Part shown: positions 1 through 8,597 of the stretch, one piece after another
Layout: each line of letters opens with the position of its first letter
Numbering within the stretch: position 1 is the stretch's first letter
Source: Asanoa sp. WMMD1127
Lineage (GTDB): Bacteria > Actinomycetota > Actinomycetes > Mycobacteriales > Micromonosporaceae
Direction of reading: 5' to 3'
NCBI RefSeq assembly: GCF_029626225.1
Contig: NZ_JARUBP010000001.1
Span: 3,782,001-3,846,000, forward strand
Length of the DNA: 64,000 nt
The notes under the pieces: generated by a model
Seen by the model: the letters and a program-made list of their open reading frames with translations, nothing else
Database searches by the model: none
What the model was told of the DNA's origin: nothing
Position numbers and translations under genes: made by a program

Positions 1-386
1 ACGTGCGCGACGCCGATCACGTGCGTCCGTTGCTCACCAGCGGACCGTCGTGTGCCACCGTGGTCACCAGCCGGGACCGGCTGTCCGGGCTGGTCGCCCG
101 GGAGGACGGCACGCGGATCACGGTGCGGCCCCTCGACCCGCCCGACGCGGTCGACCTCATCGCGCTGATGCTGCAGGACCGGCGGGGTGTGCAGGAGCCG
201 GAGGCCATCTTCGAGCTGGCCCGGCTGTGCGGCTACCTGCCGATGGCGCTGCGGACCGCGGCGGCCAACCTGGCCGATCGACCCGACTGGCCCATCTCCG
301 CCTACGTCGCCACGCTCGCGGCCAGCTCCCACCCCGACCCGGCGGTCCCGTTGGGCGGCGCGCACCGCCAGGGCCAGGCCGCATGA
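1..386 (+). CDS. NB-ARC ATPase domain protein, C-terminal part
   Basis: The frame is open at the left edge of the window, so the start lies outside. The visible part looks like the second half of an NB-ARC (STAND-type NTPase) domain as found in AfsR/SARP-type regulators: a sensor-like VTSRDRLSGL stretch near the beginning and a GYLPMALR segment matching the GLPLAL box about 75 residues in. The protein stops about 45 residues after that box, so it lacks the winged-helix and TPR modules that usually follow. It is either a short NB-ARC protein or a truncated regulator. The function cannot be specified further from this fragment. Confidence 0.6.
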   Translation, partial: VRDADHVRPLLTSGPSCATVVTSRDRLSGLVAREDGTRITVRPLDPPDAVDLIALMLQDRRGVQEPEAIFELARLCGYLPMALRTAAANLADRPDWPISAYVATLAASSHPDPAVPLGGAHRQGQAA

Positions 387-467
387 CGTGCGTCCACCTG
401 CCGTAGGGCCCGGACCCGCGGGCGTCGGGCGTCGAGCGGGCCTAAGGTGGAACAGAGGTGAGCGAAC

Positions 468-3017
468 GTGTCCCAGCGTGCCACCGAGCGATCGGCGGAC
501 GTCCTGCTGAGCGACGGCACCACTGTCCACGTGCGACAGATGCGGCCGACGGACGCGCCCGGCGTGGTGGACGCGCATTCGCGTTTCTCGGAGCGGACCC
601 GCTACCTGCGCTACTTCTCGCCGTACCCGCGGATTCCCGAACGCGACCTGCAGCGTTTCGTCAACGTGGACCACCGCGACCGTGAGGCGTTCGTCGTCGA
701 GATCGGCGGCCGGATCGCGGCGATCGGTCGCTACGACCGGCTCGGGCCCGATGCCGGTGACGCCGAGGTGGCGTTCGTGGTCGAGGACGCCTACCAGGGC
801 CGGGGGATCGGGCCGCTGCTCATGGAATACCTGGCGGCGGCCGCCCGGGACGCCGGCATCACCCGGTTCGTCGCCGAGGTGCTGCCGGCCAACGCGAAGA
901 TGCTGCGGGTGTTCGCCGACTTCGGCTACGAGGTCGAGCGCCGCTACGCCGACGGCGTCGTGCACCTCGCGTTCCCGATCGCCCCGACGGAGTCGTCGCT
1001 GGAGGTGCAGTGGCGGCGCGAGCACCGCACCGAGGCGCGGTCGATCGCCCGGCTGCTCGCCCCGCGGGGTGTCGCCGTCTACGGCGCGAGCGCCAGCGGG
1101 CACGGCGTCGGCGCGGCCGTGCTCGGGCACCTGCGCGACGGCGGGTTCGCCGGGCCGGTGGTCCCGGTCCACCCGAGCGCGAAAAGAGTCGGCGGGCTCG
1201 CCGCCGTGGCCCGGGCCGCCGACGCCGGTGTGCCGCTGGACCTCGGCGTCGTGGCCGTGCCGCCCGAGAGCATCGAGGCCGTCGTCGACGACGCGACCCG
1301 GGCCGGCCTGCACGCACTGGTCGTGGTCAGTGCCGGGTTCGCCGAGGTGGGGGAGACGGCCGCCCAGGACGACCTGATCCGGCGCGCGCATGCCGGCGGG
1401 ATGCGGGTCGTCGGACCGAACTGCCTCGGCATCGCCAACACCGACCCGGCCGTGCGGCTCAACGCGACGCTGGCGCCGCACCTGCCGGCCCCGGGCCGGA
1501 TCGGGTTCTTCAGCCAGTCCGGCGCGCTGGGCGTCGCCCTGCTGGCCGAGGCCGACCGGCGCGGGCTGGGCCTGTCGACCTTCGTCTCGGCCGGCAACCG
1601 GGCGGACGTCTCCGGCAACGACCTGCTGCAATACTGGCGGGACGACCCCGGCACCGACGTGATCCTGTTGTACCTGGAGTCGTTCGGCAACCCGCGCAAG
1701 TTCGCCCGGCTGGCCCGGGGGATCGGGCGCGACAAGCCGATCGTCGCGGTCGCCTCGCCCGCGCGCCCGCCCGGCGCCACCGAGCGCGGCCCCGACCCCG
1801 CGGCCGTGGGCGCCCTGTTCGCCCGGTCCGGCGTGATCCGGGTCGACACGGTCGGCGAGCTGTTCGACGTCGGCGCGCTGCTGGCCACGCAGCCGTTGCC
1901 GGGCGGGCGGAGGGTCGGCATCGTCGGCAACTCGCCCGCGCTGACCACGCTGGCCGCCCGGGCCTGCCAGGCCAGCGGCCTGCGGGTCGCCGACGGCTAT
2001 CCGCGCGACGTCGGCCCGGTCGCCGGCGCGCACGAGTTCGGGGACCGGCTCGCCGAGGCCGCGGTCTCGCCGGACGTCGACGCGCTCGCCGTGGTGCTGG
2101 CGCCCCCGCTGCCGGGCCAGCTCGTCGACGAGGACGCGGACTTCGCGGCCACGATCGCCAGCGTCGCCCTGGCCGGTGACAAGCCGGTGGTGGTGACGTC
2201 CCTTGTGGAGCGGGTGCCGGCCGGCATCCCCGCCTACCCGTCGGTCGAGGAGGCGGCGCGGGCGCTGGGCCGGGTCGCTGCCTACGCGCAATGGCGGCGG
2301 CAGCCGTCCGGCACCATCCCGCCGCTGTCCGGAGTGGACATCGAGGCGGCGGCGCGGGCGGCGGCGCAGGACGACCGCGAGGCGCTGCTGGCGGCGTACG
2401 GGATCCGGCTCGTTCCCGACGCCCTCGTCGACTCGGCGCCGGAAGCGGTCGAGGCGGCGACCCGGTTCGGCCTGCCGACCGCGCTCAAGGCCGCCGGTCT
2501 GGAGCTGCGGCACCGGATCGACCTCGGCGCCGTCCGCCTCGACCTGCGCGACCCGGAGGCGGTCCGGGTCGCCTACCGGGAGCTGGCCGAGGCGTTCGGC
2601 CCGCAGGTGCTGGTGCAGCCGATGGTCCCGGCCGGGGTGGCCTGCGTCGTGGAGATGATGGAGGACCCGGCGTTCGGCCCGATCGTCGGCTTCGGCCTGG
2701 GCGGGGTGGCCACCGAGCTGCTCGGCGACCGGGCGTGGCGGGCCGCCCCGCTCAGCGACCGGGCCGCCGCGGCCCTGGTCGACGAGCCCAGGGCGGCGCC
2801 TTTGCTGCGGGGCTACCGGGGCGCCGCGCCGGTCGACCGGGACGCGCTGGTCGACCTGCTGCTGCGGGTCGGGCGGCTGGCCGACGAGCAGCCGCGGGTG
2901 CGGTCGCTCGCGCTGCACCCGGTGCTGGCCCGCCCCGACGGCCTGTCGGTCCTGCACGCCACCATGATCTTCGGTGACCCGGGCGTCCGCCCCGACACGG
3001 GACCGCGCCACATCTGA
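468..3017 (+). CDS. GNAT acetyltransferase fused to acyl-CoA-synthetase-like domains (Pat-type protein lysine acetyltransferase)
   Basis: 849 residues. Residues 1-170 form a GNAT domain with an acetyl-CoA loop (YQGRGIGPL, 109-117). Residues about 195-320 are a CoA-binding Rossmann domain (VAVYGASASG), about 325-480 a succinyl-CoA-ligase-like domain, and about 625-840 an ATP-grasp domain. This order, GNAT first, is that of Streptomyces PatA, which acetylates acyl-CoA synthetases. NDP-forming synthetases carry a phosphorylated histidine in an SHTG segment. Here the aligned region (about 430-450) reads GATERGPDPAAVG, with no histidine, so ligase activity is unlikely and a regulatory CoA- or metabolite-sensing role is inferred. 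The GTG start has a GAGGTGA ribosome site just upstream. It is transcribed towards sigB. Confidence 0.85.
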   Translation: MSQRATERSADVLLSDGTTVHVRQMRPTDAPGVVDAHSRFSERTRYLRYFSPYPRIPERDLQRFVNVDHRDREAFVVEIGGRIAAIGRYDRLGPDAGDAEVAFVVEDAYQGRGIGPLLMEYLAAAARDAGITRFVAEVLPANAKMLRVFADFGYEVERRYADGVVHLAFPIAPTESSLEVQWRREHRTEARSIARLLAPRGVAVYGASASGHGVGAAVLGHLRDGGFAGPVVPVHPSAKRVGGLAAVARAADAGVPLDLGVVAVPPESIEAVVDDATRAGLHALVVVSAGFAEVGETAAQDDLIRRAHAGGMRVVGPNCLGIANTDPAVRLNATLAPHLPAPGRIGFFSQSGALGVALLAEADRRGLGLSTFVSAGNRADVSGNDLLQYWRDDPGTDVILLYLESFGNPRKFARLARGIGRDKPIVAVASPARPPGATERGPDPAAVGALFARSGVIRVDTVGELFDVGALLATQPLPGGRRVGIVGNSPALTTLAARACQASGLRVADGYPRDVGPVAGAHEFGDRLAEAAVSPDVDALAVVLAPPLPGQLVDEDADFAATIASVALAGDKPVVVTSLVERVPAGIPAYPSVEEAARALGRVAAYAQWRRQPSGTIPPLSGVDIEAAARAAAQDDREALLAAYGIRLVPDALVDSAPEAVEAATRFGLPTALKAAGLELRHRIDLGAVRLDLRDPEAVRVAYRELAEAFGPQVLVQPMVPAGVACVVEMMEDPAFGPIVGFGLGGVATELLGDRAWRAAPLSDRAAAALVDEPRAAPLLRGYRGAAPVDRDALVDLLLRVGRLADEQPRVRSLALHPVLARPDGLSVLHATMIFGDPGVRPDTGPRHI

Positions 3018-3018
3018 G

Positions 3019-3055
3019 CCGGAAGCCCCCCACCACGGCGGCGAGGGGCTTCCGG
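3019..3055. terminator. Bidirectional hairpin terminator
   Basis: A perfect 11-bp inverted repeat (CCGGAAGCCCC at 3019-3029 with GGGGCTTCCGG at 3045-3055) and a 15-nt loop lie between the convergent Pat-like gene and sigB. The position and symmetry suggest it ends transcripts from both sides. Confidence 0.75.
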
Positions 3056-3066
3056 AAAGGCGACGG

Positions 3067-4023
3067 TCAGGAGGCGTACGCCTCGAGACGCTGGGCCCGG
3101 GAGGGGTGGCGCAGCTTGAGCAGCGTGACCTTCTCGATCTGGCGGATCCGCTCGCGCGACAGGCCGAACTCGCGCCCGACCTCGTCGAGGGTGCGCTGGC
3201 GGCCGTCGTCGAGGCCGAACCGCAGCCGGATGACGGCCTGCTCGCGCTGCGACAGCGTCGACAGCACGATCTCGACCTCGTTGCGGAGCATGCCCTGCGA
3301 GACCTCGTCGCCCGGCTCCTGACGGGCGTCGACGCCGACCACGAAGTCACCGAGGGCGCTCTCGCCGTCCTCGCCGACGGCCTGGTCGAGGCTGACCGGC
3401 TCGCGGTCGTAAGAGATCAGCTCGATGACCTGGAACTCCTGCATCTCCAGCGCGACCGCGACCTCGGCCACCGTGGGCTCCCGGCCCAGCGACACCGCCA
3501 GGTCGCGACGGGCCCGGACCATGCGGTTGACCTGCTCGACCATGTGCACCGGGATGCGGATCGTCCGGGACTGGTCGGCCATCGCGCGGGTGATCGCCTG
3601 GCGGATCCACCACGTCGCGTACGTCGAGAACTTGTAGCCCTTGGCGTAGTCGAACTTCTCGACCGCGCGGATGAGGCCGAGGTTGCCCTCCTGGATGAGG
3701 TCGAGGAAGGCCATGCCCCGCCCGGTGTAGCGCTTCGCGATGCTGACCACGAGCCGCAGGTTGGCCTCGAGGAGGCGGTCCTTGGCGGCGCGCCCCTCCT
3801 GGGCGACGATCTCCAGGTCGGCCCGCAGCCCGTGGGGGATGTCCGCCGTGGCGAGCTTCTCCTCGGCGAACAACCCGGCTTCGATCCGCCGCGCCAGGTC
3901 GACCTCCTCGACGGCCGTCAGCAGCTTCGTGCGGCCGATGCCGTTGAGGTACGCGCGGACGAGGTCGGCGGAGACGCCCCGTTCATCGGTGGCGTCCAGG
4001 TCGATCTGGTCGTAGTCGTTCAT
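3067..4023 (-). CDS. sigB: RNA polymerase sigma factor, group 2 (SigB/HrdB-related)
   Basis: 318 residues, about the size of mycobacterial SigB (recalled as about 320). Region 1.2 is at about 18-55 ([14 protein letters not shown]). Region 2 has the primary-sigma core [20 protein letters not shown] and the melting motif [14 protein letters not shown]. Region 4 ends with [10 protein letters not shown] and [13 protein letters not shown]. There is no long N-terminal extension, unlike the hrdB gene at 20219-21808, so this is taken as the non-essential, stress- or stationary-phase paralogue rather than the housekeeping factor. An ATG start follows a 199-bp region shared with the divergent spo0M-like gene. 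Family assignment is very secure; the exact symbol is inferred from size and context. Confidence 0.93.
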   Translation of the reverse strand: MNDYDQIDLDATDERGVSADLVRAYLNGIGRTKLLTAVEEVDLARRIEAGLFAEEKLATADIPHGLRADLEIVAQEGRAAKDRLLEANLRLVVSIAKRYTGRGMAFLDLIQEGNLGLIRAVEKFDYAKGYKFSTYATWWIRQAITRAMADQSRTIRIPVHMVEQVNRMVRARRDLAVSLGREPTVAEVAVALEMQEFQVIELISYDREPVSLDQAVGEDGESALGDFVVGVDARQEPGDEVSQGMLRNEVEIVLSTLSQREQAVIRLRFGLDDGRQRTLDEVGREFGLSRERIRQIEKVTLLKLRHPSRAQRLEAYAS

Positions 4024-4222
4024 TTCCAGCTACCCCGCTTCCCGGCAACCCTCCGTGGTGCCGTGCGAAGAGCTTCTCGCAATGGGCGTGAAGCGGGAGT
4101 GAGGAGATTGGGCGGGTGGCATGAATCCGGGAGGGCGTTTGCCCGGCTTGTCGGTTTTGTTGACTGGATCATTGCGCCGCACCGCTAGTCTGCTCGCAAC
4201 TTCACAGCAGAAAGGCACGTCG

Positions 4223-5011
4223 GTGGTCTTCAAGCGAATGATGCAGGCGTTGGGTGTCGGCGGCCCGTCCGTCGAGACGGTGCTCAGCAACCCCAACTGC
4301 CGCCCGGGCGGCTACCTCGAGGGCCAGATCCACGTCGTCGGCGGCGACCACCCGGTCGACATCGAGTACGTGGCCCTCGGCATGGTCACCCGGGTCGAGG
4401 TGGAGAGCGGCGACGCCGAGTACGACTCGACCACCGAGTTCCACCGCCAGCGCGCCACCGGCGCCTTCCGGCTCGAGGGCGGGCAGCGCTACGACATCCC
4501 GTTCCGCTTCGAGGTGCCCTGGGAGACCCCGATCACCGAGGTGTACGGGCAGCACCTGCACGGCATGACGATGGCCCTGCGGACCGAGCTCGAGGTGGCC
4601 CGCGCCGTCGACAAGGGTGACCTGGACGCCGTGGCCGTGCATCCGCTGCCGGCCCAGGAGCGCATCCTCGAGGGCCTCAACCGGCTCGGCTTCCGGTTCG
4701 CCCGCGCCGACGTGGAGAGCGGCCGCATCTACGGCGTGCAGCAGAGCCTGCCGTTCTACCAGGAGATCGAGTTCTACCCGTCGCCGCAGTTCGCCCGCGC
4801 GATCAACCAGCTCGAGCTGACGTTCGTGGCCACGCCGCAGCACCTGCAGGTGGTGCTCGAGCTCGACAAGCGCGGCGGCCTGTTCACCGAGGGCCACGAC
4901 ACCTTCGGCCGGTTCACGGTCGACTACGCCTCCGCGGAGCGGACCGACTGGGCCGCCCAGCTGCACGGCTGGCTCGAGCAGTCCCTCCGCAAGCGGGGGC
5001 TGTTCTTCTAG
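4223..5011 (+). CDS. Spo0M-family protein (arrestin-like sporulation control protein)
   Basis: 262 residues from a GTG start preceded by GAAAGG seven bases upstream; an ATG 34 codons earlier is in frame but would add a tail absent from the family. The sequence fits the Spo0M family throughout: NPNCRPGGYLEGQIHVVGG near the N-terminus, then an all-beta arrestin-like body and a C-terminal helix. Spo0M acts in the cytoplasm and influences sporulation and cell division in Bacillus; the actinobacterial role is poorly known. It is divergent from sigB. A TTGACT at 4160 and TAGTCT at 4186 lie upstream, but the 20-bp spacing is long for a promoter. Confidence 0.85.
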   Translation: MVFKRMMQALGVGGPSVETVLSNPNCRPGGYLEGQIHVVGGDHPVDIEYVALGMVTRVEVESGDAEYDSTTEFHRQRATGAFRLEGGQRYDIPFRFEVPWETPITEVYGQHLHGMTMALRTELEVARAVDKGDLDAVAVHPLPAQERILEGLNRLGFRFARADVESGRIYGVQQSLPFYQEIEFYPSPQFARAINQLELTFVATPQHLQVVLELDKRGGLFTEGHDTFGRFTVDYASAERTDWAAQLHGWLEQSLRKRGLFF

Positions 5012-5015
5012 TAGT

Positions 5016-5068
5016 GAAAGGAACGGTCCGTTGTTAACGCATAGCGTTAACAACGGACCGTTCCTTTC
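5016..5068. terminator. Long perfect hairpin between convergent genes (repeat-family candidate)
   Basis: Two 25-bp arms (5016-5040 and 5044-5068) are exact reverse complements around a 3-base ATA centre. The arms contain AACGGTCCGTT, itself a palindrome around a central T. The hairpin fills the gap between the stop codons of the spo0M-like gene and dtd, so it very probably terminates both. The same core recurs at 44017-44060 in the same kind of position. Confidence 0.85.
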
Positions 5069-5491
5069 TCACAGCTCCAGCAGGACGGTGCGCGGGCCCA
5101 CGTTGACGCTCTCGACGAGCATGTGGGCCCGGAACCGCCCGGTCTCGACGTGCGCGCCCCGGCTGCGCAGGGCGTCGGCGAACGCGGTCACCAGCGGCTC
5201 GGCCACCTCGGCCGGGGCCGCCGCGGACCAGCTCGGCCGGCGCCCTTTGCGCGCGTCCGCGTACAACGTGAACTGGCTGACCACCAGCACGGGCGCGCCG
5301 AGGTCGCCGGCCGACTTCTCGTCGTCGAGGATGCGCAGCTCCCAGACCTTGCGGGCGAGCGTGTCGGCGAGCGCCGCGTCGTCGCTGTGCGTGACGCCGA
5401 GCAGCACCAGGAGCCCGTCCTCGATCGCGCCGACGACCGCGCCGTCGACCGTCACGGAGGCGCGGGAGACCGTCTGGACCAGCGCCCTCAC
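5069..5491 (-). CDS. dtd: D-aminoacyl-tRNA deacylase
   Basis: 140 residues, normal for DTD. It removes D-amino acids (for example D-Tyr) from mischarged tRNA, in the cytoplasm. The N-terminus [16 protein letters not shown] is typical. The two family motifs are present: SQFTLY in the middle, and the Gly-cisPro loop near the end as NVGPRT (usually NSGPVT or NDGPFT). The GTG start overlaps the TGA of the upstream methyltransferase as GTGA, so the two are probably translationally coupled. A long frame continues upstream in this phase, but it is the shadow of the methyltransferase. Confidence 0.93.
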   Translation of the reverse strand: MRALVQTVSRASVTVDGAVVGAIEDGLLVLLGVTHSDDAALADTLARKVWELRILDDEKSAGDLGAPVLVVSQFTLYADARKGRRPSWSAAAPAEVAEPLVTAFADALRSRGAHVETGRFRAHMLVESVNVGPRTVLLEL

Positions 5492-6957
5492 GCCACCGGC
5501 TCCACGATCCCGCGCTCGACCAGGTGAGCCACGATCGGCCCGGCGGCCTCGGCCAGGTCGTCCTCGGCCACCTCGTGGGCGGCGGCCAGCAGGGAGATCT
5601 GGTCGCGCAGCGGCACCTGCCCGTCGGCCCCGCTGACCAGGGCCAGCACCAGCGGGTCGACCTCCTCGCTCCAGCGCAGTCCCTCCGGCATCACCAGCAC
5701 CTGGCGGTCGACGGCCCACCCCTCGGCACCGAGCGTCGCCTCCTGCTGGAGCTGCAGGCCCGGTGCCGTGCGGTAGCGGCTGCCGAGCAGGTCGGCGTCG
5801 CGCACGAAGTCCTGGCGGTCGAGCCACGCCGCGATCTGGTCGCCGAGCGGCTGTTGGGTCTGCTGGCGCAGGTCCTCGACGCGGACCACCGGGTCGGCGT
5901 GCCCGCCCCGGCGCACGGTGACCAGGCCGAAGCCGATCGCCGCGACGTCGTTGGCGTCGAACCAGTCGAGCCACGCGGCCGCGCGGGCCGGGTCGCCGTC
6001 CTCGTTGGCGTCGGCCAGCCACAGACCGACGTACGTCATGGGGTCGGCGACCTCGCGCTGGATGACCCAGGCGTCGAGGCCGGTGCCGGCGAACCAGCCC
6101 GCGACCCGCTCGCCCCAGTCCTCGCCGGCGACGTGCTCCCAGTTGGCCAGGAACTGCATCACGCCGCCCTCGGTGAGCAACCCGGGCGCGGCGGCCGCGA
6201 GCTCCGCGCAGACCGCGTCGCCGGGGCGGCCCGAGTCGCGGTAGGTGTGCGTGGTCGTGCCGGGCCCGATCACGAACGGCGGGTTGCTGACCACGAGGTC
6301 GAACCGCCGGCCCTGGACCGGCTCGACCAGGTCGCCGCGGAGCATCTCCCACTGCTGGCCGCTGAGGGCGGCGGTGGTCGCCGCGAACCGCAGGGCGCGC
6401 TCGGACAGGTCGGTCGCGGTGACGGCGCCGGCGTGGGTGGCCAGGTGCAGCGCCTGCACGCCGCAGCCGGTGCCGAGGTCGAGCGCGGTGCCGACCGGCC
6501 GGCGGATCGCGGCGCCGACGACGGTCGACGAGGCGCCGCCGATGCCGAGCACATGGTCGGCGCGCAACGGCTGCCCGGGCCGGGCCGACGAGGGGACGTC
6601 GGAGAGGACCCACCAGGCATCGCCGTACGGCTCGAGGTCGACGCCCTGCCGCACCCCGCCGCCCGGCGCCGCCTCGACCAGCCCGGCGTCGAACGCCTCG
6701 GCGAAGTCGACGGGCGCCAGCGCGGCCGCGACCGCCTCGACCTCCTCGGTCTGGCCGCAGACGAACAGCCGGATCAGCGTCGACAGTGGATCCCGGTCCT
6801 CGGTGATCCGCAGCGCGGCCCGGAAGTCGTTGCGGGCCACGGCCGCGGTGGCGGCGGGCCCCAGCCGCGCGGCGATGCCGGCGGAGGTGAAGCCGGCGGC
6901 GCCGAGCGCGTCCTTCAGCCGGGCGACGCCATCAGGAGACAGGAGCATGTCGGACAC
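5488..6957 (-). CDS. Class I SAM-dependent methyltransferase with NPPF motif
   Basis: 489 residues from a GTG start with AGGA eight bases upstream; a longer frame to 7029 would run into the divergent VOC gene. An N-terminal helical domain (1-130) is followed by a Rossmann methyltransferase core with [16 protein letters not shown] (SAM motif I) and [12 protein letters not shown]. The NPP(F/Y) tetrad is typical of enzymes that methylate an amide or exocyclic nitrogen (HemK/PrmC, RsmC, TrmN6 types). A C-terminal region of about 170 residues is unique to the actinobacterial family. The substrate is unknown; coupling to dtd hints at a translation-related target, which is inference. Confidence 0.8.
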   Translation of the reverse strand: MSDMLLSPDGVARLKDALGAAGFTSAGIAARLGPAATAAVARNDFRAALRITEDRDPLSTLIRLFVCGQTEEVEAVAAALAPVDFAEAFDAGLVEAAPGGGVRQGVDLEPYGDAWWVLSDVPSSARPGQPLRADHVLGIGGASSTVVGAAIRRPVGTALDLGTGCGVQALHLATHAGAVTATDLSERALRFAATTAALSGQQWEMLRGDLVEPVQGRRFDLVVSNPPFVIGPGTTTHTYRDSGRPGDAVCAELAAAAPGLLTEGGVMQFLANWEHVAGEDWGERVAGWFAGTGLDAWVIQREVADPMTYVGLWLADANEDGDPARAAAWLDWFDANDVAAIGFGLVTVRRGGHADPVVRVEDLRQQTQQPLGDQIAAWLDRQDFVRDADLLGSRYRTAPGLQLQQEATLGAEGWAVDRQVLVMPEGLRWSEEVDPLVLALVSGADGQVPLRDQISLLAAAHEVAEDDLAEAAGPIVAHLVERGIVEPVA

Positions 6958-7012
6958 GTACGGCATCCTGCCATGGCGGGTGATCATGACCGCGCGGTGG
7001 CAGGGTTGCCGC

Positions 7013-7381
7013 ATGGTCAGCCGTTTCACGCAGTGGACCCTGGACGTCCGCGACCCGGCCCGGATGGCGGCCTTCTGGTCGGCCGCGCTGGGCTACGAGA
7101 TCGACGCCGACGGCCAACACCTCCGCCCGCCGGCCGACGCGCCGGCTGGGTCGCTGACGGTGTGGCTGCAACCGGGCGCGGGCGCGAAGCGGGACAAGAA
7201 CCGCGCCCACCCGGACCTGCACGCCCCCACCGGAGACGTGGCGGCGGAGGTCACCCGCCTGTTGGCCCTGGGCGCCACCCGAGCCGACGTGGGCCAAACC
7301 GGCGACGAGGGCTTCACGGTCCTCACCGACCCGGAAGGCAACGAGTTCTGCCTGATCCACCACCCCTGGCGGCGCGACTGA
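7013..7381 (+). CDS. VOC-family (glyoxalase-like) protein
   Basis: 122 residues. A single vicinal-oxygen-chelate half: it opens with TLDVRDPARMAAFWSAALGY and ends with DPEGNEFCLIHHPW, the usual strand and metal-site ends of the glyoxalase/bleomycin-resistance fold. The length allows a homodimer with two metal sites. The ATG is preceded by AGGG seven bases upstream. It is divergent from the methyltransferase. Substrate unknown; a paralogous protein lies at 42432-42818. Confidence 0.82.
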   Translation: MVSRFTQWTLDVRDPARMAAFWSAALGYEIDADGQHLRPPADAPAGSLTVWLQPGAGAKRDKNRAHPDLHAPTGDVAAEVTRLLALGATRADVGQTGDEGFTVLTDPEGNEFCLIHHPWRRD

Positions 7382-7422
7382 ACCCAAGCGCGTCGATGCC
7401 ACGATCCTCGTAGCATCGACGC

Positions 7423-8550
7423 ATGTTGTACGCCGTGCCGGCGCTCGACGGCGACGACAATCGAGTGTTGGGCGAGATCGAGTCACTCCATGCCGCGTTC
7501 TTACAGTTCGGTCGGGCCGGCGAGTGGGTCGGTGGCGTCCGTAAACGCCTGTTCGCCAGCGCCATCCGCGGTTCCAACACGATCGAGGGCTACACGGTTT
7601 CCCCCACCGCGGCGACGGCGATCGTCGACCACGTCGCGGTCCCGGCCGACGTGCCGGAGGAGGCCCGGGAAGCGGTCCGTGGCTACCGGGACGCCCTGAC
7701 CTGGGTCACCCAGACCGCGGACATGGCGTCCTTCGCCTACAGCGAGACGGCCCTGTCGGCCCTGCACTTCATGATGATGCGGTTCTGGCCGGAGCGGGCC
7801 CCGGGCCGCTACCGCACCCGGGGCATCGTCGTGACCGGCGCCGACCCGCTGGTGCCGGCCTATGTGGGTCCCGACGCCGACCGCATACCCGGTTTGATGT
7901 CCGAGCTGGTCGACTGGCTCAACGCCGGTGACCTGGCCGCCCATCTCCTCGTGCGCGCGGCGATGGCGCATCTCAACCTCGTGCGGGTGCATCCGTGGCG
8001 GGACGGCAACGGCCGCATGTCGCGGTGCCTGCAGACCATGGTCATCGCGCGTGGTGGCCGGCTCGCGCCCGAGTTCTGCTCCATCGAGGAGTGGCTCGGT
8101 TTCGAGCTCAACACGGTCGACTACTACCGGGCGCTGCAGGAGACCGGCGGCACCTACGAGCCCGCGACCGACGTGCACAGCTGGGTCCGGTTCTGTCTCC
8201 GGGCGCACCATCTGCAGGCTCAGATCGTCGACCGGCGGCTGCGCTACGGGCAGGAGGTCTGGGCGGCGCTCGCCGAACTCGTGGCCGGAAGCGGGTTCCA
8301 CGCCAGAACGGTCGCCGCTCTCTACGCCGCCGCGACCGACCATCTGCGGCGGGAGATCTACGCCGGCGCGGAGGGATTGTCCCGCGATCAGTCCGTGCGC
8401 GACGTGCGGGCCCTCGAACGGGCCGGGTTGCTGACCGCGGTCGGATACGGCGCGACGCTGGCCTACGTGGCCGCCGGCCCCGCCCGGGAGATCGCGGATC
8501 AGGTGGCCGCCGGGCTGACCGCGCCGGCGCGCGAGCCGTACGGACGCTGA
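7423..8550 (+). CDS. Fic-domain protein, class II (AMPylator-like)
   Basis: 375 residues. The Fic active-site motif is HPWRDGNGRMSR at 190-201, with the catalytic histidine 190 and the anion-binding DGNGR intact; the usual Phe of HPFxDGNGR is Trp. SNTIEG at 51-56 matches the inhibitory-helix motif (S/T)xxxE(G/N), which in class II Fic proteins sits N-terminal in the same chain, so auto-inhibition is expected. The C-terminal 110 residues look like a winged-helix domain common in stand-alone Fic proteins. The likely activity is AMP transfer to a protein target, by family; the target is not visible. No obvious Shine-Dalgarno is present, and no toxin-antitoxin partner is adjacent. Confidence 0.88.
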   Translation: MLYAVPALDGDDNRVLGEIESLHAAFLQFGRAGEWVGGVRKRLFASAIRGSNTIEGYTVSPTAATAIVDHVAVPADVPEEAREAVRGYRDALTWVTQTADMASFAYSETALSALHFMMMRFWPERAPGRYRTRGIVVTGADPLVPAYVGPDADRIPGLMSELVDWLNAGDLAAHLLVRAAMAHLNLVRVHPWRDGNGRMSRCLQTMVIARGGRLAPEFCSIEEWLGFELNTVDYYRALQETGGTYEPATDVHSWVRFCLRAHHLQAQIVDRRLRYGQEVWAALAELVAGSGFHARTVAALYAAATDHLRREIYAGAEGLSRDQSVRDVRALERAGLLTAVGYGATLAYVAAGPAREIADQVAAGLTAPAREPYGR

Positions 8551-8583
8551 GGGCCCCTCCCGCACGAGGCGGGAGAGGCCCTC
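8549..8583. terminator. Hairpin terminator between convergent genes
   Basis: GAGGGCC-CTCCCGC (from 8549) pairs with GCGGGAG-GGCCCTC (to 8583) around a short loop, with one bulged base on each side. It starts inside the Fic stop codon and precedes the stop of the convergent aminopeptidase. Confidence 0.65.
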
Positions 8584-8597
8584 GGTGATCGAACGCG

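Noticed and set aside
4160-4191. TTGACT / TAGTCT promoter before the Spo0M-like gene
   Set aside because: The spacer is 20 bp, too long for a confident sigma-70-type promoter.
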